Notes: generated from the sequence alone by a model not told the origin. 53,151 nt of DNA from Nostocoides japonicum T1-X7 (GCF_001046855.1 NZ_HF570958.1:1357708-1410858), one strand, 5' to 3'. Positions 38,315 to 47,624 are shown, counted from the first letter of the stretch. A program made the numbers and translations.

Positions 38315-38818
38315 ATGAGCGACCCCACAGCCCTGCCCAACTTCCCGCCGCCGCCCGACGAGCACCCGCTGCGTGGCCGCGTCCTCGACTCCCTCCTCGA
38401 CATGGGCCTGCAGCCCGACATCGACGCGGACGGGGACGTCGCCTTCGTCGTCAACGAGCAGCAGCTGTTCATCCGCTGCATCGAGTCCGAGCTGACCGTC
38501 ATGCGCACCTTCGGGCAGTGGCAGATCGGCGAGGAGGTGCCGCAGGACACCCTGGCGCAGCTGACCGCCTGCAACGAGGTCAACCTCACGATGAACCTCG
38601 TCAAGACCGGCCTCGCCAACGGCACCCTCGTCGTCACGACCGAGCACCTCGTCCGAGCGGAGGAGGACGTCTCCGGGGTCGCGAACATCAGCATCCAGGT
38701 CGTCCTCGCCGCCGTGCACCTCTGGCACCAGCGGATGCTCGGCGAGAACCCGTTCGAGCAGGGACCCGACGGCGACGGGGCACCCGATGCCGGCCCGCAG
38801 GGAGGCGGCGACCAGTGA
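38315..38818 (+). CDS. YbjN-domain protein
   Basis: A 167-aa protein. Residues ~20-150 match the YbjN domain (type-III-secretion-chaperone-like fold): VLDSLLDMGLQPDIDADGDVAFVVNEQQLFIRCIESELTVMRTFGQW and CNEVNLTMNLVKTGLANGTLVVTTEHL. The tail is low-complexity. The function is unknown in actinobacteria. Its stop overlaps the GTG of the next gene (GTGA), so it is translationally coupled to the enoyl-CoA hydratase. Confidence 0.82.
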   Translation: MSDPTALPNFPPPPDEHPLRGRVLDSLLDMGLQPDIDADGDVAFVVNEQQLFIRCIESELTVMRTFGQWQIGEEVPQDTLAQLTACNEVNLTMNLVKTGLANGTLVVTTEHLVRAEEDVSGVANISIQVVLAAVHLWHQRMLGENPFEQGPDGDGAPDAGPQGGGDQ

Positions 38819-39603
38819 CCGACCTCGTCCGGTTCGAGGTGGAGGACGGCATCGGCACGATCCGCCTCGACCGCCCGCCGATGAACGCCCTCAACAGCGA
38901 GATCGCCCACGGCGTCATCGAGGCCTGCGACGAGGCGTCCACGCGGTCCGACGTCGGCGCCGTCGTCCTCTACGGCGGAGAGAAGGTCTTCGCCGCCGGG
39001 GCCGACATCAAGGAGATGGCGGCGCTGTCGTATGCCGACGTGGCCCCCCATACGGTGCTCCTCCAGGACTTCGCGCGGGCCATCGCACGCGTGCCGAAGC
39101 CGACCGTCGCGGCCATCACCGGGTATGCCCTCGGCGGCGGCTGCGAGATCGCCCTCGCCTGCGACTTCCGGGTCGCGGCCAAGCGCGCGCGGCTCGGCCA
39201 GCCGGAGATCCTCCTCGGCGTCATCCCGGGGGCCGGGGGGACGCAGCGACTGGCTCGCCTCATCGGTCCCGCCCGGGCCAAGGACCTCATCTTCTCGGGC
39301 CGCTTCGTGTCGGCCGACGAGGCGCTGGCCATCGGTCTCGTCGACGAGGTCGTCGACTCCGAGGAACCGGACGCCGTGTATGCCGCCGCCAAGGCCCGCG
39401 TCGCGGCCTACGCGACCGGCCCCCGCCTGGCGCTGGCCGCCGCCAAGGAGGCCGTCGACAAGGGGATCGAGGTCGACCTGCAGAGCGGTCTGGAGCTCGA
39501 GCGGGCGCTCTTCTGGTCGCTGTTCGCCACCCGCGACAAGGAGATCGGCATGACCTCCTTCATCGAGAACGGCCCCGGCAAGGCGGTCTTCGAGGGTTCC
39601 TGA
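38815..39603 (+). CDS. Enoyl-CoA hydratase/isomerase family protein
   Basis: A 262-aa crotonase-fold enzyme from the GTG at 38815, coupled to the YbjN gene. The acyl-CoA oxyanion-hole region FAAGADIKEMA and the two catalytic glutamates are present: GGCEIALACD (Glu after GGC) and QPEILLGVIPGAGGTQRL. That supports a true hydratase of fatty-acid or amino-acid degradation. The etfBA genes downstream on the same strand fit beta-oxidation electron transfer, but a 328-bp gap with a large inverted repeat separates them. Confidence 0.9.
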   Translation: MTDLVRFEVEDGIGTIRLDRPPMNALNSEIAHGVIEACDEASTRSDVGAVVLYGGEKVFAAGADIKEMAALSYADVAPHTVLLQDFARAIARVPKPTVAAITGYALGGGCEIALACDFRVAAKRARLGQPEILLGVIPGAGGTQRLARLIGPARAKDLIFSGRFVSADEALAIGLVDEVVDSEEPDAVYAAAKARVAAYATGPRLALAAAKEAVDKGIEVDLQSGLELERALFWSLFATRDKEIGMTSFIENGPGKAVFEGS

Positions 39604-39673
39604 CCGAAGCCCGCTGCCCGCTGCCCCAGATCGCCGGTCCCCGACCCGCGCCCATGTCGCTGGGCCCCGAGCA

Positions 39674-39760
39674 GCTTTATCGGGTCACCCCGGAAGACTG
39701 AGCTTCACCCGGCAAGCGTTGTCGGGTGAAGCTCGGTGTTGTCGGGTGACCCGATAAAGC
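39674..39760. repeat. Nested inverted repeat (family E) after the enoyl-CoA hydratase gene
   Basis: Outer 17-bp perfect arms GCTTTATCGGGTCACCC (39674-39690) and its complement (39744-39760). Inner 12-bp arms GAGCTTCACCCG (39700-39711) and CGGGTGAAGCTC (39723-39734). TTGTCGGGTGA occurs twice (near 39720 and 39740). It could be a strong terminator. The rest of the 328-bp gap has two GCGAGACGGGGCG direct repeats near 39760-39790, a small CTCGGG/CCCGAG hairpin, and the etfB leader with AAGAGGG. Confidence 0.85.
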
Positions 39761-39931
39761 GAGACGGGGCGGAGGGGCGAGACGGGGCGGGACGGGGACG
39801 ACTCGGGAGGAGGAACCCGAGGGATGGGAGGGTGGCGGGCATCACCCTCGGACGGCATACGCATCGGCGCGGACCGCTGAGAGGATGGGCAGGATCGTCA
39901 CCACACGACAACCGAAGAGGGATCACCACGC

Positions 39932-40711
39932 ATGAACATCGTCGTATGCGTCAAGTACGTCCCGGATGCACAGTCCGAGCGGACGTTCGACTCTGACAAC
40001 ACGACCGACCGGGTGGGGGTGGACGGGCTGCTCTCGGAGATCGACGAGTACGCCGTCGAGGAGGCCCTGAAGATCGTCGAGGCGTCCGACGGGGAGGTCA
40101 CCGTCGTCACGATGGGTCCGGCGCAGGCCGCGGACGCGGTGAAGAAGGCGCTCCAGATGGGCGCGCACAAGGGGGTCCACGTCAGCGACGAGGCCCTCCA
40201 CGGGTCGGACGCGCCGGCGACGTCGCTCGTGCTCGCCGAGGCGATCAGGAAGATCGGGGCCCCGGACCTCGTCATCACGGGGATGGCCTCGACCGACGGG
40301 ATCATGAGCGTGGTGCCGGCGATGCTCGCCGAGCGGCTGGGGCTGCCGCAGGTGACGTTCGCCTCGGAGCTGACGGTCGAGGGCGACACGGTGACGATCC
40401 GCCGTGACGGGGACGTCGCCTCGGAGACGATCGTCGCCTCGTTGCCGGCGCTGGTGTCGGTGACCGACCAGATCAACGAGCCGCGGTACCCCTCGTTCAA
40501 GGGGATCATGGCGGCGAAGAAGAAGCCCGTCGAGCAGTGGGGCCTCGCGGATCTCGGGGTCGACGCCGGCCAGGTGGGCCTCGACGCGGCCTGGACCAAG
40601 GTGACCGAGTTCGCCAAGCGTCCGCCGCGGGAGAAGGGGACGATCGTCGTCGACGAGGGGGACGGCGGCACGAAGCTCGCCGAGTTCCTGTCCGCCCAGA
40701 AGTTCCTCTGA
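39932..40711 (+). CDS. etfB: Electron transfer flavoprotein beta subunit
   Basis: A 259-aa ETF subunit that binds AMP and, with EtfA, accepts electrons from acyl-CoA dehydrogenases. It starts MNIVVCVKYVPDAQ; the EtfB region ALKIVEASDGEVTVVTMGPAQAADAVKKALQMGA and the signature GLPQVTFASELTVEG to VSVTDQINEPRYPSFKGIMAAKKK are clear. AAGAGGG lies upstream of the ATG. etfA follows 49 bp later. Confidence 0.95.
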   Translation: MNIVVCVKYVPDAQSERTFDSDNTTDRVGVDGLLSEIDEYAVEEALKIVEASDGEVTVVTMGPAQAADAVKKALQMGAHKGVHVSDEALHGSDAPATSLVLAEAIRKIGAPDLVITGMASTDGIMSVVPAMLAERLGLPQVTFASELTVEGDTVTIRRDGDVASETIVASLPALVSVTDQINEPRYPSFKGIMAAKKKPVEQWGLADLGVDAGQVGLDAAWTKVTEFAKRPPREKGTIVVDEGDGGTKLAEFLSAQKFL

Positions 40712-40760
40712 GCACGTTCTGTCGAGCCGAGCGCTTGCGAGAGTAGGGAAGGAAGCATCC

Positions 40761-41717
40761 ATGTCCGAGGTTCTCGTCCTGGTCGACCACGCCGACGGGG
40801 TGGTCCGCAAGTCGACGTTCGAGCTGTTGACCCTGGCGCGCCGGCTCGGTGACCCGTCGGCGGTGTTCGTGGGGGAGGGCGGCGAGGCGGCGGCCGAGTC
40901 CCTGGCCCGTTACGGCGCGGCGAAGGTGTACGTCGTCGCCGACCCCGACGTGACGGCATACCTCGTCGCGCCGCAGGCGGAGGTCCTGGCGCAGCTCGTG
41001 GAGCAGGTGTCTCCGGCGGCCGTGCTCGTCCCGGCCAGCTCGGTCGGCAAGGAGGTAGCGGCGCGGCTGGCCGTCAAGACCGGTTCGGGTCTGATCACCG
41101 ACGCCGTCGACGTCCGCGCGGGCGGTGAGGGGGTGGAGACGACGCAGTCGGTGTTCGCCGGGTCCTACACCGTCACCGCGACCGTGACCCGGGGCACGCC
41201 GATCATCGCGGTGAAGCCGAACTCGGCGACGCCGGAGGAGGCGTCGGCCGCGGGCGAGGTCGTGCCGGTGGAGGTGTCGATCTCCGACGCGGCGAAGGCG
41301 GCGCGGATCACCGACACCCAGCCGAAGAAGGCGACCGGTCGGCCGGAGCTGACCGAGGCGGCGATCGTCGTGTCCGGTGGTCGTGGCACGGGCGGTGACT
41401 TCGGCCCGGTCGAGGCGTTCGCCGACAGCCTCGGCGCGGCGGTCGGGGCGTCCCGTGCCGCGGTCGACGCCGGCTGGTACCCGCACTCCAACCAGGTCGG
41501 GCAGACCGGCAAGCAGGTGTCCCCGCAGCTCTACGTCGCGGCCGGCATCTCCGGTGCGATCCAGCACCGGGCCGGGATGCAGACGTCCAAGACCATCGTC
41601 GCGGTCAACAAGGACGAGGAGGCGCCGATCTTCGAGCTCGTCGACTTCGGCGTCGTCGGCGACCTGTTCAACGTCCTGCCCCAGGCCACCGAGGCCGTCA
41701 AGGCCGCCAAGGGCTGA
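40761..41717 (+). CDS. etfA: Electron transfer flavoprotein alpha subunit
   Basis: A 318-aa protein. The C-terminal FAD-binding domain is typical: [36 protein letters not shown], then [27 protein letters not shown] and a terminal [22 protein letters not shown] precedes the ATG. Paired with etfB, it ends at a strong hairpin terminator. Confidence 0.95.
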   Translation: MSEVLVLVDHADGVVRKSTFELLTLARRLGDPSAVFVGEGGEAAAESLARYGAAKVYVVADPDVTAYLVAPQAEVLAQLVEQVSPAAVLVPASSVGKEVAARLAVKTGSGLITDAVDVRAGGEGVETTQSVFAGSYTVTATVTRGTPIIAVKPNSATPEEASAAGEVVPVEVSISDAAKAARITDTQPKKATGRPELTEAAIVVSGGRGTGGDFGPVEAFADSLGAAVGASRAAVDAGWYPHSNQVGQTGKQVSPQLYVAAGISGAIQHRAGMQTSKTIVAVNKDEEAPIFELVDFGVVGDLFNVLPQATEAVKAAKG

Positions 41718-41724
41718 GTCGGGA

Positions 41725-41768
41725 CGCCGAAGGGCCCGGTATGCGACGGCATACCGGGCCCTTCGGCG
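41725..41768. terminator. Intrinsic-type hairpin after etfA
   Basis: A perfect 20-bp stem (41725-41744 with 41749-41768) around a four-base GACG loop. The loop-proximal stem is GTATGC/GCATAC, the hexamer over-used across the window; the lower stem is CGCCGAAGGGCCCG. It lies between the convergent etfA and LLM flavoprotein genes. Confidence 0.92.
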
Positions 41769-41865
41769 TGCGCGCGTGCCAGGCGCTCGCGCCCCCCAGG
41801 GGTCAGCTCGTGGCCGGCGTCTCCTCGTCGGCGGACAGACGGCTACGAGTGCCGAGTCGAGGCCG

Positions 41866-42882
41866 TCAGGCCCGGGCCGTCACGGCGTCGCGGAGCGCGG
41901 GGATGACCGTCTCGCCGTAGACGCGGAGGGTCTCGTCCTTCGCGTCGTGCTGGAGATAGCCCGCGAACTGGTCGACGCCGAGCTCCTTGAGCGCCGCGAG
42001 CTTGGCGATGTGGTCCTGCGCCGTGCCGAGGACGCAGAACCTGTCGACGATGTCGTCGGGCACGAACGTCGTGTGGGTGTTGCCGGCCCGTCCGTGCTCG
42101 TTGTAGTCGTAGGACTCCCGGCCCACGATGTAGTCCGTCAGCGCCGAGGGCACCGCACCCTGGGTGCCGTACTTGGCGACGATGTCGGCGACGTGGTTGC
42201 CCACCATCCCGCCGAACCAGCGGCACTGGTCGCGCATGTGGTCCCGGTCGTCGCCGACGTACATGGGCGCCGCGACGCAGAAGCGCACCGCCTGCGGGTC
42301 GCGGCCGGCGTCGGCGGCGGCCTTGCGGACCGTCCCGATCATCCACTCGGCGATGTCGAGGTCGGCGAGCTGGAGGATGAAGCCGTCGCCCACCTCGCCG
42401 GTGAGCCGGAGAGCGAGGGGGCCGTATGCGGCGACCCAGACCTCCAGGTGGCTGCCCTGGCTCCACGGGAACCTCAGGGTCGCGCCGTGGTACTCGACCT
42501 CCCGGCTGTTGGCGAGCTCCCGGATGACGTGGATCGCCTCGCGCAGCTCCTTCAGGGTCGTCGGACGGCCGTTGGTCACCCGGACGGCGGAGTCGCCTCG
42601 CCCGATGCCGCAGATCGTCCGGTTGCCGTACATCTCGTTGAGCGTCGCGAAGACGCTCGCCGTCACCGTCCAGTCGCGGGTCGCCGGGTTGGTGACGAAC
42701 GGGCCGACCATGACGCGGTGGGTCTGGGCGAGGATCGCGCTGTAGATGACGTACGGCTCCTGCCACAGCAGGTGGGAGTCGAAGGTCCACACGTGGCTGA
42801 ACCCGTGCTCCTCAGCGGCCTTGGCGAGCGCGACCGTCCGCCAGGCGGGCGGGTTCGTCTGCAGGACCACTCCGAAGTCCAC
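41866..42882 (-). CDS. LLM-class flavin/F420-dependent oxidoreductase (pyrimidine-catabolism-linked type)
   Basis: A 338-aa bacterial-luciferase-like (TIM-barrel) oxidoreductase, MDFGVVLQTNPPAWRTVALAKAAEEHGFSHVWTFDSHLLW. The sequence resembles the actinobacterial LLM family found next to hydantoinase/dihydropyrimidinase genes (annotated as F420-dependent). It is the last gene of a minus-strand group with dihydropyrimidinase (31 bp upstream) and beta-ureidopropionase. Since no dihydropyrimidine dehydrogenase is here, it may supply the first reduction or process a related ring compound (inference). Confidence 0.85.
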   Translation of the reverse strand: MDFGVVLQTNPPAWRTVALAKAAEEHGFSHVWTFDSHLLWQEPYVIYSAILAQTHRVMVGPFVTNPATRDWTVTASVFATLNEMYGNRTICGIGRGDSAVRVTNGRPTTLKELREAIHVIRELANSREVEYHGATLRFPWSQGSHLEVWVAAYGPLALRLTGEVGDGFILQLADLDIAEWMIGTVRKAAADAGRDPQAVRFCVAAPMYVGDDRDHMRDQCRWFGGMVGNHVADIVAKYGTQGAVPSALTDYIVGRESYDYNEHGRAGNTHTTFVPDDIVDRFCVLGTAQDHIAKLAALKELGVDQFAGYLQHDAKDETLRVYGETVIPALRDAVTARA

Positions 42883-42913
42883 GTGGACTCCTCTCGTCGA
42901 TGCGACCGGGGGC

Positions 42914-44347
42914 TCAGGTGAGGTACTGGGACAGGCCCCGCTTGACGTAGCGCCCGTCGCCCGCGGAGCCGACGTACTCGCCGTCGTCGACGACGACCTT
43001 GCCCCGGGAGATGACCGTGTCGACGTGGCCGTCGACCTCGAAGCCCTCCCAGGCGGAGTAGTCCATCGCCATGTGGTGCGTCCTGCCCACGCCGATGCTC
43101 GTGTGGCCGCTCGGGTCGTAGACGACGATGTCGGCGTCGGCGCCGGGCTGGATGACGCCCTTGCGGCCGTACATGCCGAACATCCGGGCGGGCGTCGTCG
43201 AGGCGATCTCGACCCACCGGGGCAGGCTGATCCGGCCGTCGACGACGCCCTGGTAGAGCAGGTCCATCCGGTGCTCGACGCTGCCGATCCCGTTGGGGAT
43301 CTTGGAGAAGTCGCCCCGTCCCAGGTCCTTCTGCTCCTTCATGCAGAAGGGGCAGTGGTCGGTGGAGACCATCTGGAGGTCGTTGGTGCGCAGGGCCTGC
43401 CACAGCTGCTCCTGGTGGCCCTCGGCCCGGGCGCGCAGCGGCGTCGAGCAGACCCACTTGGCGCCCTCGAAGTCGCCCCACTCCTCGCTGCGGGCACCGA
43501 GCTGCTCCTCCAGGGAGAGGTAGAGGTACTGCGGGCAGGTCTCGCCGAAGACATTGCGGCCCCGGCCGCGTGCCGCGGCGATCTGCTCGACGGCCTGCTT
43601 GGCGCTCACGTGGACGACGTAGAGCGGCGCGCCCGTGAGGTCGGCGATCATGATCGCCCGATGCGTCGCCTCCTCCTCGGCCTGCCACGGACGGGTCATC
43701 CCGTGGTAGTAGGGGGTCGTGTGCCCCGCCTCGAGCGCCTGCTGGACGAGGACGTCGATCATCGCGCCGTTCTCGGCGTGCATCATCATCATCGCGCCGT
43801 TCTCCGCGCCCCTCTGGAAGGCCCGCAGGATCTGTCCGTCGTCGGACAGGAAGACCCCCTTGTAGGCCATGAACAGCTTGAAGCTGGTCACCCCCTCGCC
43901 GATGAGCTCGTCCATCGCCTTGAGGCTGTCGTCCTGGACGTCGGACAGGATCTGGTGGAAGCCGTAGTCGATCGCGCAGTTGCCGTCGGCCTTCTCGTGC
44001 CACAGGTGGTACTGGTCCATGACCCGCTGGTCGGGGTACTGGACGACGAAGTCGACGATCGTCGTCGTGCCGCCCCAGGCGGCGGCGCGGGTCCCGGTCT
44101 CGAAGGTGTCGCTGGCGAACGTGCCGCCGAAGGGCATCTCCATGTGGGTATGCGCGTCGACCCCGCCGGGGATGACGTACTTCCCGGCCGCGTCGAGGAC
44201 GGTGTCCACGCTCGCCTCGAGGTCGACGCCGAGCAGGGTCGAGCCGGGCGCGAGGACGGCGGCGACCGTCTCGCCGTCGACGAGGACGTCCGCAGCGGCC
44301 GTGCCGGTCGCGTTGACGACGGTGCCGTTCTTGATGAGGGTTGTCAT
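42914..44347 (-). CDS. Dihydropyrimidinase (D-hydantoinase family)
   Basis: A Zn-dependent amidohydrolase opening dihydrouracil/dihydrothymine to N-carbamoyl-beta-amino acids. 477 aa. Metal ligands: H66 and H68 (DAHTHMEMP), carboxylated K157 (SFKLFMAYKG), H190 (MMHAENG), and later histidine and aspartate (VVHVSA, STDHCPF). 28 bp separate it from the upstream nitrilase-family gene. Substrate choice between dihydropyrimidine and other hydantoins cannot be settled, but the next enzyme in the pathway sits beside it. Confidence 0.92.
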   Translation of the reverse strand: MTTLIKNGTVVNATGTAAADVLVDGETVAAVLAPGSTLLGVDLEASVDTVLDAAGKYVIPGGVDAHTHMEMPFGGTFASDTFETGTRAAAWGGTTTIVDFVVQYPDQRVMDQYHLWHEKADGNCAIDYGFHQILSDVQDDSLKAMDELIGEGVTSFKLFMAYKGVFLSDDGQILRAFQRGAENGAMMMMHAENGAMIDVLVQQALEAGHTTPYYHGMTRPWQAEEEATHRAIMIADLTGAPLYVVHVSAKQAVEQIAAARGRGRNVFGETCPQYLYLSLEEQLGARSEEWGDFEGAKWVCSTPLRARAEGHQEQLWQALRTNDLQMVSTDHCPFCMKEQKDLGRGDFSKIPNGIGSVEHRMDLLYQGVVDGRISLPRWVEIASTTPARMFGMYGRKGVIQPGADADIVVYDPSGHTSIGVGRTHHMAMDYSAWEGFEVDGHVDTVISRGKVVVDDGEYVGSAGDGRYVKRGLSQYLT

Positions 44348-44375
44348 GGCATACCTCCGGGTCCGCTGGACAGGC

Positions 44376-45224
44376 TCAGGCGTCGGTGATCACCGAGTAG
44401 GTGTCGGGGCGGCGGTCGCGGTAGAACTGCCAGTCGTCGCGCATCTGCCGGACGAGGTCGAGGTCGAGGTCGCGCACGAGCAACTCGGTCTCGCGGTCGG
44501 AGCCGAGCTCGCCGACGTAGTTGCCGCGCGGGTCGACGACCTGGCTGCGCCCGTAGAAGTCGACCGCATCCTCGCCGTACTCGTTGTCCTCGAGACCGAC
44601 CCGGTTGGGGGCGAGGACGAAGTAGCCGTTGGCGACGGCCGCGGCCGGCTGCTCGATCTCCCAGAGCCGGTTGGAGAGGCCGGGCTTGGTGGCGTTGGGG
44701 TTGAACACCATGTGCGCGCCGTTCAGGCCGAGGGCGCGCCAGCCCTCCGGGAAGTGGCGGTCGTAGCAGATGTACATGCCGACCCTGCCGACCGCGGTGT
44801 CGAAGACGGGGTAGCCGAGGTTGCCGGGGCGGAAGTAGAACTTCTCCCAGAACTTCTCGACGTGCGGCAGGTGGTTCTTCCGGTACTTCCCGAGGACCGT
44901 GCCGTCGGCGTCGACGAGGACGGAGGTGTTGTAGTAGATCCCGGTCTGCGCCTCCTCGTAGACCGGCAGGACCATGACCATGCCGAGCTCCTTGGCCAGG
45001 TCGGCGAAGCGGGTGACGATCGGGCCGTCGGTGGGCTCGGCATACCGGTAGTACTTCTTGTCCTGGGTGATGCCGAAATAGGGACCGTAGAAGAGCTCCT
45101 GGAAGCACATGACCTGCGCGCCCTGGGCCGCCGCGTCCCGGGCGAACTTCTCGTGCAGGTCGAGCATGGAGTCCTTGTCGCCGGTCCAGGTCGTCTGGCT
45201 GATGGCGGCGCGCACGACGGTCAT
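44376..45224 (-). CDS. Nitrilase-superfamily amidohydrolase, probable beta-ureidopropionase
   Basis: A 282-aa protein. The catalytic triad is complete: E43 (FQELFYGPYF), K116 (KYRKNHLP) and C153 (MYICYDRHFPEG). The sequence pattern is that of N-carbamoyl-beta-alanine amidohydrolase, releasing beta-alanine, CO2 and ammonia. It is the first gene of the minus-strand catabolic group, divergent from the MocR-type regulator. Confidence 0.9.
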   Translation of the reverse strand: MTVVRAAISQTTWTGDKDSMLDLHEKFARDAAAQGAQVMCFQELFYGPYFGITQDKKYYRYAEPTDGPIVTRFADLAKELGMVMVLPVYEEAQTGIYYNTSVLVDADGTVLGKYRKNHLPHVEKFWEKFYFRPGNLGYPVFDTAVGRVGMYICYDRHFPEGWRALGLNGAHMVFNPNATKPGLSNRLWEIEQPAAAVANGYFVLAPNRVGLEDNEYGEDAVDFYGRSQVVDPRGNYVGELGSDRETELLVRDLDLDLVRQMRDDWQFYRDRRPDTYSVITDA

Positions 45225-45330
45225 GAAGCCTCATCTCCTCGCGATGCTCTTTTTGTTATTCTGCGGAGTGTACATTTCCGGGGCGTCGATGACCCCGATC
45301 GCTGCGTGGTGAATCCCGAGAGGGTGGCCG
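45225..45330. promoter_or_regulatory. Divergent promoter region, pyrimidine catabolic genes / MocR regulator
   Basis: 106 bp between divergent starts, with an AT-rich centre (45245-45290: GCTCTTTTTGTTATTCTGCG, then GTGTACATTTCC) that stands out from the surrounding GC. Reading the minus strand it contains TGTACACT and TAACAAAAAG, plausible promoter elements for the nitrilase gene, and GAGGAGATGA before its ATG. It is the expected binding place of the MocR regulator. Confidence 0.6.
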
Positions 45331-46674
45331 GTGGTCTCGATCAGCGCCCAGGTGGAGGAGGCGACGCCCGTCGGCATCGCCGGGGCGCTGTCGCGGATGA
45401 TCACCTCGGGCGAGCTGGCCCCGGGCACCCGGCTGCCCACCGTCCGCGACCTGGCCGCCGACCTCGGGGTCTCCCCGGCCACGGTGTCGCTGGCCTGGCG
45501 CACCCTGCGCACGGCCGGTCTCGTGACGAGCCGGGGCCGCAGCGGGTCGTTCGTCCGATCGGGGACACGCGCGTGGTTGCCGAGCCGCTACCGGGGGCTC
45601 GACGGCTCGTATGCCGCGCGGCTCGACCTCTCGCGGGGCACCCCGGACCCGCTGCTCCTGCCGTCCATCGGCGAGGTGCTGGAGCAGGCGGCCGTCGAGT
45701 CGCGCCGGTCCGAGCGCACCGGGACCTACCTCCGCAAACCCGACATCGCACCCCTCCACGACCTGCTGCGCGAGACGTGGCCCGGACCCGTCGAGTCCCT
45801 CACCGTGACCAACGGCGCCCTCGACGGGATCGACCGCGCCCTCGGTGCTCTCGTCCACTTCGGCGACCGGGTGGCGGTCGAGTCCCCGACCTTCCCGCCC
45901 TTCCTCGACCTCCTCGAGGCCCACGGGCTCGCCCCCGTTCCCTTCGACCTCGACGCCTGCGGACCGAGAGTACCCTCCTTCCGGGTCGCGCTCCGGCGGG
46001 CGCCGGCCGTCGTGCTCCTCCAGCCGAGGGCACACAACCCGACAGGCGTGTCGACGACGCCGGAGCGTGCCGAGGCCCTCGCGGGCGTGCTGCGCCGGAC
46101 CAGGGAGGCGGACCGAGCGGTCGTCGTCGAGGACGACCACGCGTGGGCCATCTCGTCCGCGCCCATGGTGTCGCTCGGGCGCTGGCTGCCCGACCGGGTC
46201 GTCCACGTCCGCAGCTTCTCCAAGTCCCACGGCCCGGACCTGCGGATCGGGGCACTCGGAGGGCCCCGGGAGATCGTCGACCGGATCGTCTCCCGTCGCC
46301 TCCTCGGCCCGGGCTGGACCTCGCGGCTGACCCAGTCCCTCCTCTGGGGCCTGCTCACCCACCCCGACGCGCTGGCCACCGTGGAGCGGGCTCGCGAGGC
46401 GTATGCCGCGCGTCAGCGGTCGTTCTCGGAAAGCCTTGCGCGGCAGGGCGTCTCGATGCCGGTGGCGGACGGACTCAACGCGTGGCTGCCCGTGTCGCTC
46501 GAGCAGTCCGCGCTGACCCACCTCGTGGCCGCCGGCATCCTCGTCGCACCGGGCTCGCCGTTCGAGGTGACGAACCCCGCTCAGGGCAGGGAGCACGTGC
46601 GGGTGACCGTCGGCGTCGTCGCCGAGGGGTTGGCCGACGTGGCGGCCCACCTCGCCGAGGTCGCCCGGCGATAG
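45331..46674 (+). CDS. MocR-type regulator (GntR HTH + aminotransferase fold)
   Basis: A 447-aa protein, GTG start. Residues ~10-75 are a GntR winged helix (PVGIAGALSRMITSGELAPGTRLPTVRDLAADLGVSPATVSLAWRTL). The remainder is a fold-I aminotransferase domain with the PLP lysine in SFSKSHGPDLRIG, AHNPTG and EDDHAW. MocR proteins use the PLP domain as an effector sensor, commonly for amino compounds. Divergent to dihydropyrimidinase genes, it may sense beta-alanine, beta-aminoisobutyrate or a pathway intermediate (inference). Confidence 0.88.
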   Translation: MVSISAQVEEATPVGIAGALSRMITSGELAPGTRLPTVRDLAADLGVSPATVSLAWRTLRTAGLVTSRGRSGSFVRSGTRAWLPSRYRGLDGSYAARLDLSRGTPDPLLLPSIGEVLEQAAVESRRSERTGTYLRKPDIAPLHDLLRETWPGPVESLTVTNGALDGIDRALGALVHFGDRVAVESPTFPPFLDLLEAHGLAPVPFDLDACGPRVPSFRVALRRAPAVVLLQPRAHNPTGVSTTPERAEALAGVLRRTREADRAVVVEDDHAWAISSAPMVSLGRWLPDRVVHVRSFSKSHGPDLRIGALGGPREIVDRIVSRRLLGPGWTSRLTQSLLWGLLTHPDALATVERAREAYAARQRSFSESLARQGVSMPVADGLNAWLPVSLEQSALTHLVAAGILVAPGSPFEVTNPAQGREHVRVTVGVVAEGLADVAAHLAEVARR

Positions 46675-46772
46675 GTGCTGCCCGACGGTGCCCGGCACCG
46701 CTCGGTCGGCGGCCTCCTCGGCCGGTCGACGAGCATCGACCGGACGGACGGCCCGGCGCCCCACGAGATCGG

Positions 46773-47624
46773 TCAGAACTCCTCGTAGACGGCGGGGTCC
46801 TGGCCGGCGATCCGTCCGTCGGGGCGGGCGAGGGTCGCGATGGCGGCCAGGTCGTCCTCGTCGAGGGTCCAGTCGAAGACGTCGAGGTTCGCCCGCTGCC
46901 GCTCGTCCGCCGTCGACTTGGGGATGGGCAGGGTGCCGAGCTGGACGTGCCAGCGGAGGATGAGCTGGCCGACCGACACCCCGCGCCGGGCCGCGACCTC
47001 GGCGAGCACGGGCTCGGCGAGCAGGTCGCTGCGCCGGCCGAGCGGGCTCCAGGCCTCGGTGATGATCCCGTGCGCGGCGTCGTACGCGCGCTGCTCGGCC
47101 TGCGGGAAGTAGGGGTGCAGCTCGATCTGGTTGACGACGGGGGCGACGCCCGTCCGCTCGACGATCGCCTCGAGGTGCTCGGGGAGGAAGTTGCAGACGC
47201 CGATGTCGGTGACCAGGCCGCGCTCCCGGCATTCGACGAGCGCCTCCCACGCCTCGATGTAGAGGCCCTGCCGTGGGTTCGGCCAGTGGATGAGATAGAG
47301 GTCGAGATGGTCCAGTCCGCTGCGGTAGACGCTCTCCTCGACGGTCTGGACGGCCTCGTCGTGGCGCTGGTGCCGTCCGGGCAGCTTGGAGGTCACGATG
47401 ATCTCATCGCGAGGGACGGCGCTGCGCCGCACGGCGAGTCCGACGGTGCCCTCGTTCTCATAGTTGAACGCCGAGTCCAGGAGCCGGTACCCGTTCGCCA
47501 GGGCCCGCACGATGGCGTCGACCCCGCCGCCGCCCTTGACACCAGCGGTACCGAAGCCGATGGCGGGCAGGTCGAGGCCGTCCGGGCCGGCGCCGTTGTC
47601 GCTGTGGAGGGTGGGGATCGTCAT
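46773..47624 (-). CDS. Aldo/keto reductase (2,5-diketogluconate-reductase-like)
   Basis: A 283-aa NADPH-dependent TIM-barrel reductase. The ATG at 47624 has GGAGAAG upstream; the frame further upstream is not family-like. Catalytic residues are recognisable: Asp and Tyr in LLDSAFNYENEGTVG, Lys in VTSKLPG and His in LIHWPNP. The signatures SIGVCNF-like (DIGVCNFLPEHLEAI) and PIPKST follow. The substrate is not deducible. It ends near the MocR gene's 3' end (convergent). Confidence 0.9.
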   Translation of the reverse strand: MTIPTLHSDNGAGPDGLDLPAIGFGTAGVKGGGGVDAIVRALANGYRLLDSAFNYENEGTVGLAVRRSAVPRDEIIVTSKLPGRHQRHDEAVQTVEESVYRSGLDHLDLYLIHWPNPRQGLYIEAWEALVECRERGLVTDIGVCNFLPEHLEAIVERTGVAPVVNQIELHPYFPQAEQRAYDAAHGIITEAWSPLGRRSDLLAEPVLAEVAARRGVSVGQLILRWHVQLGTLPIPKSTADERQRANLDVFDWTLDEDDLAAIATLARPDGRIAGQDPAVYEEF

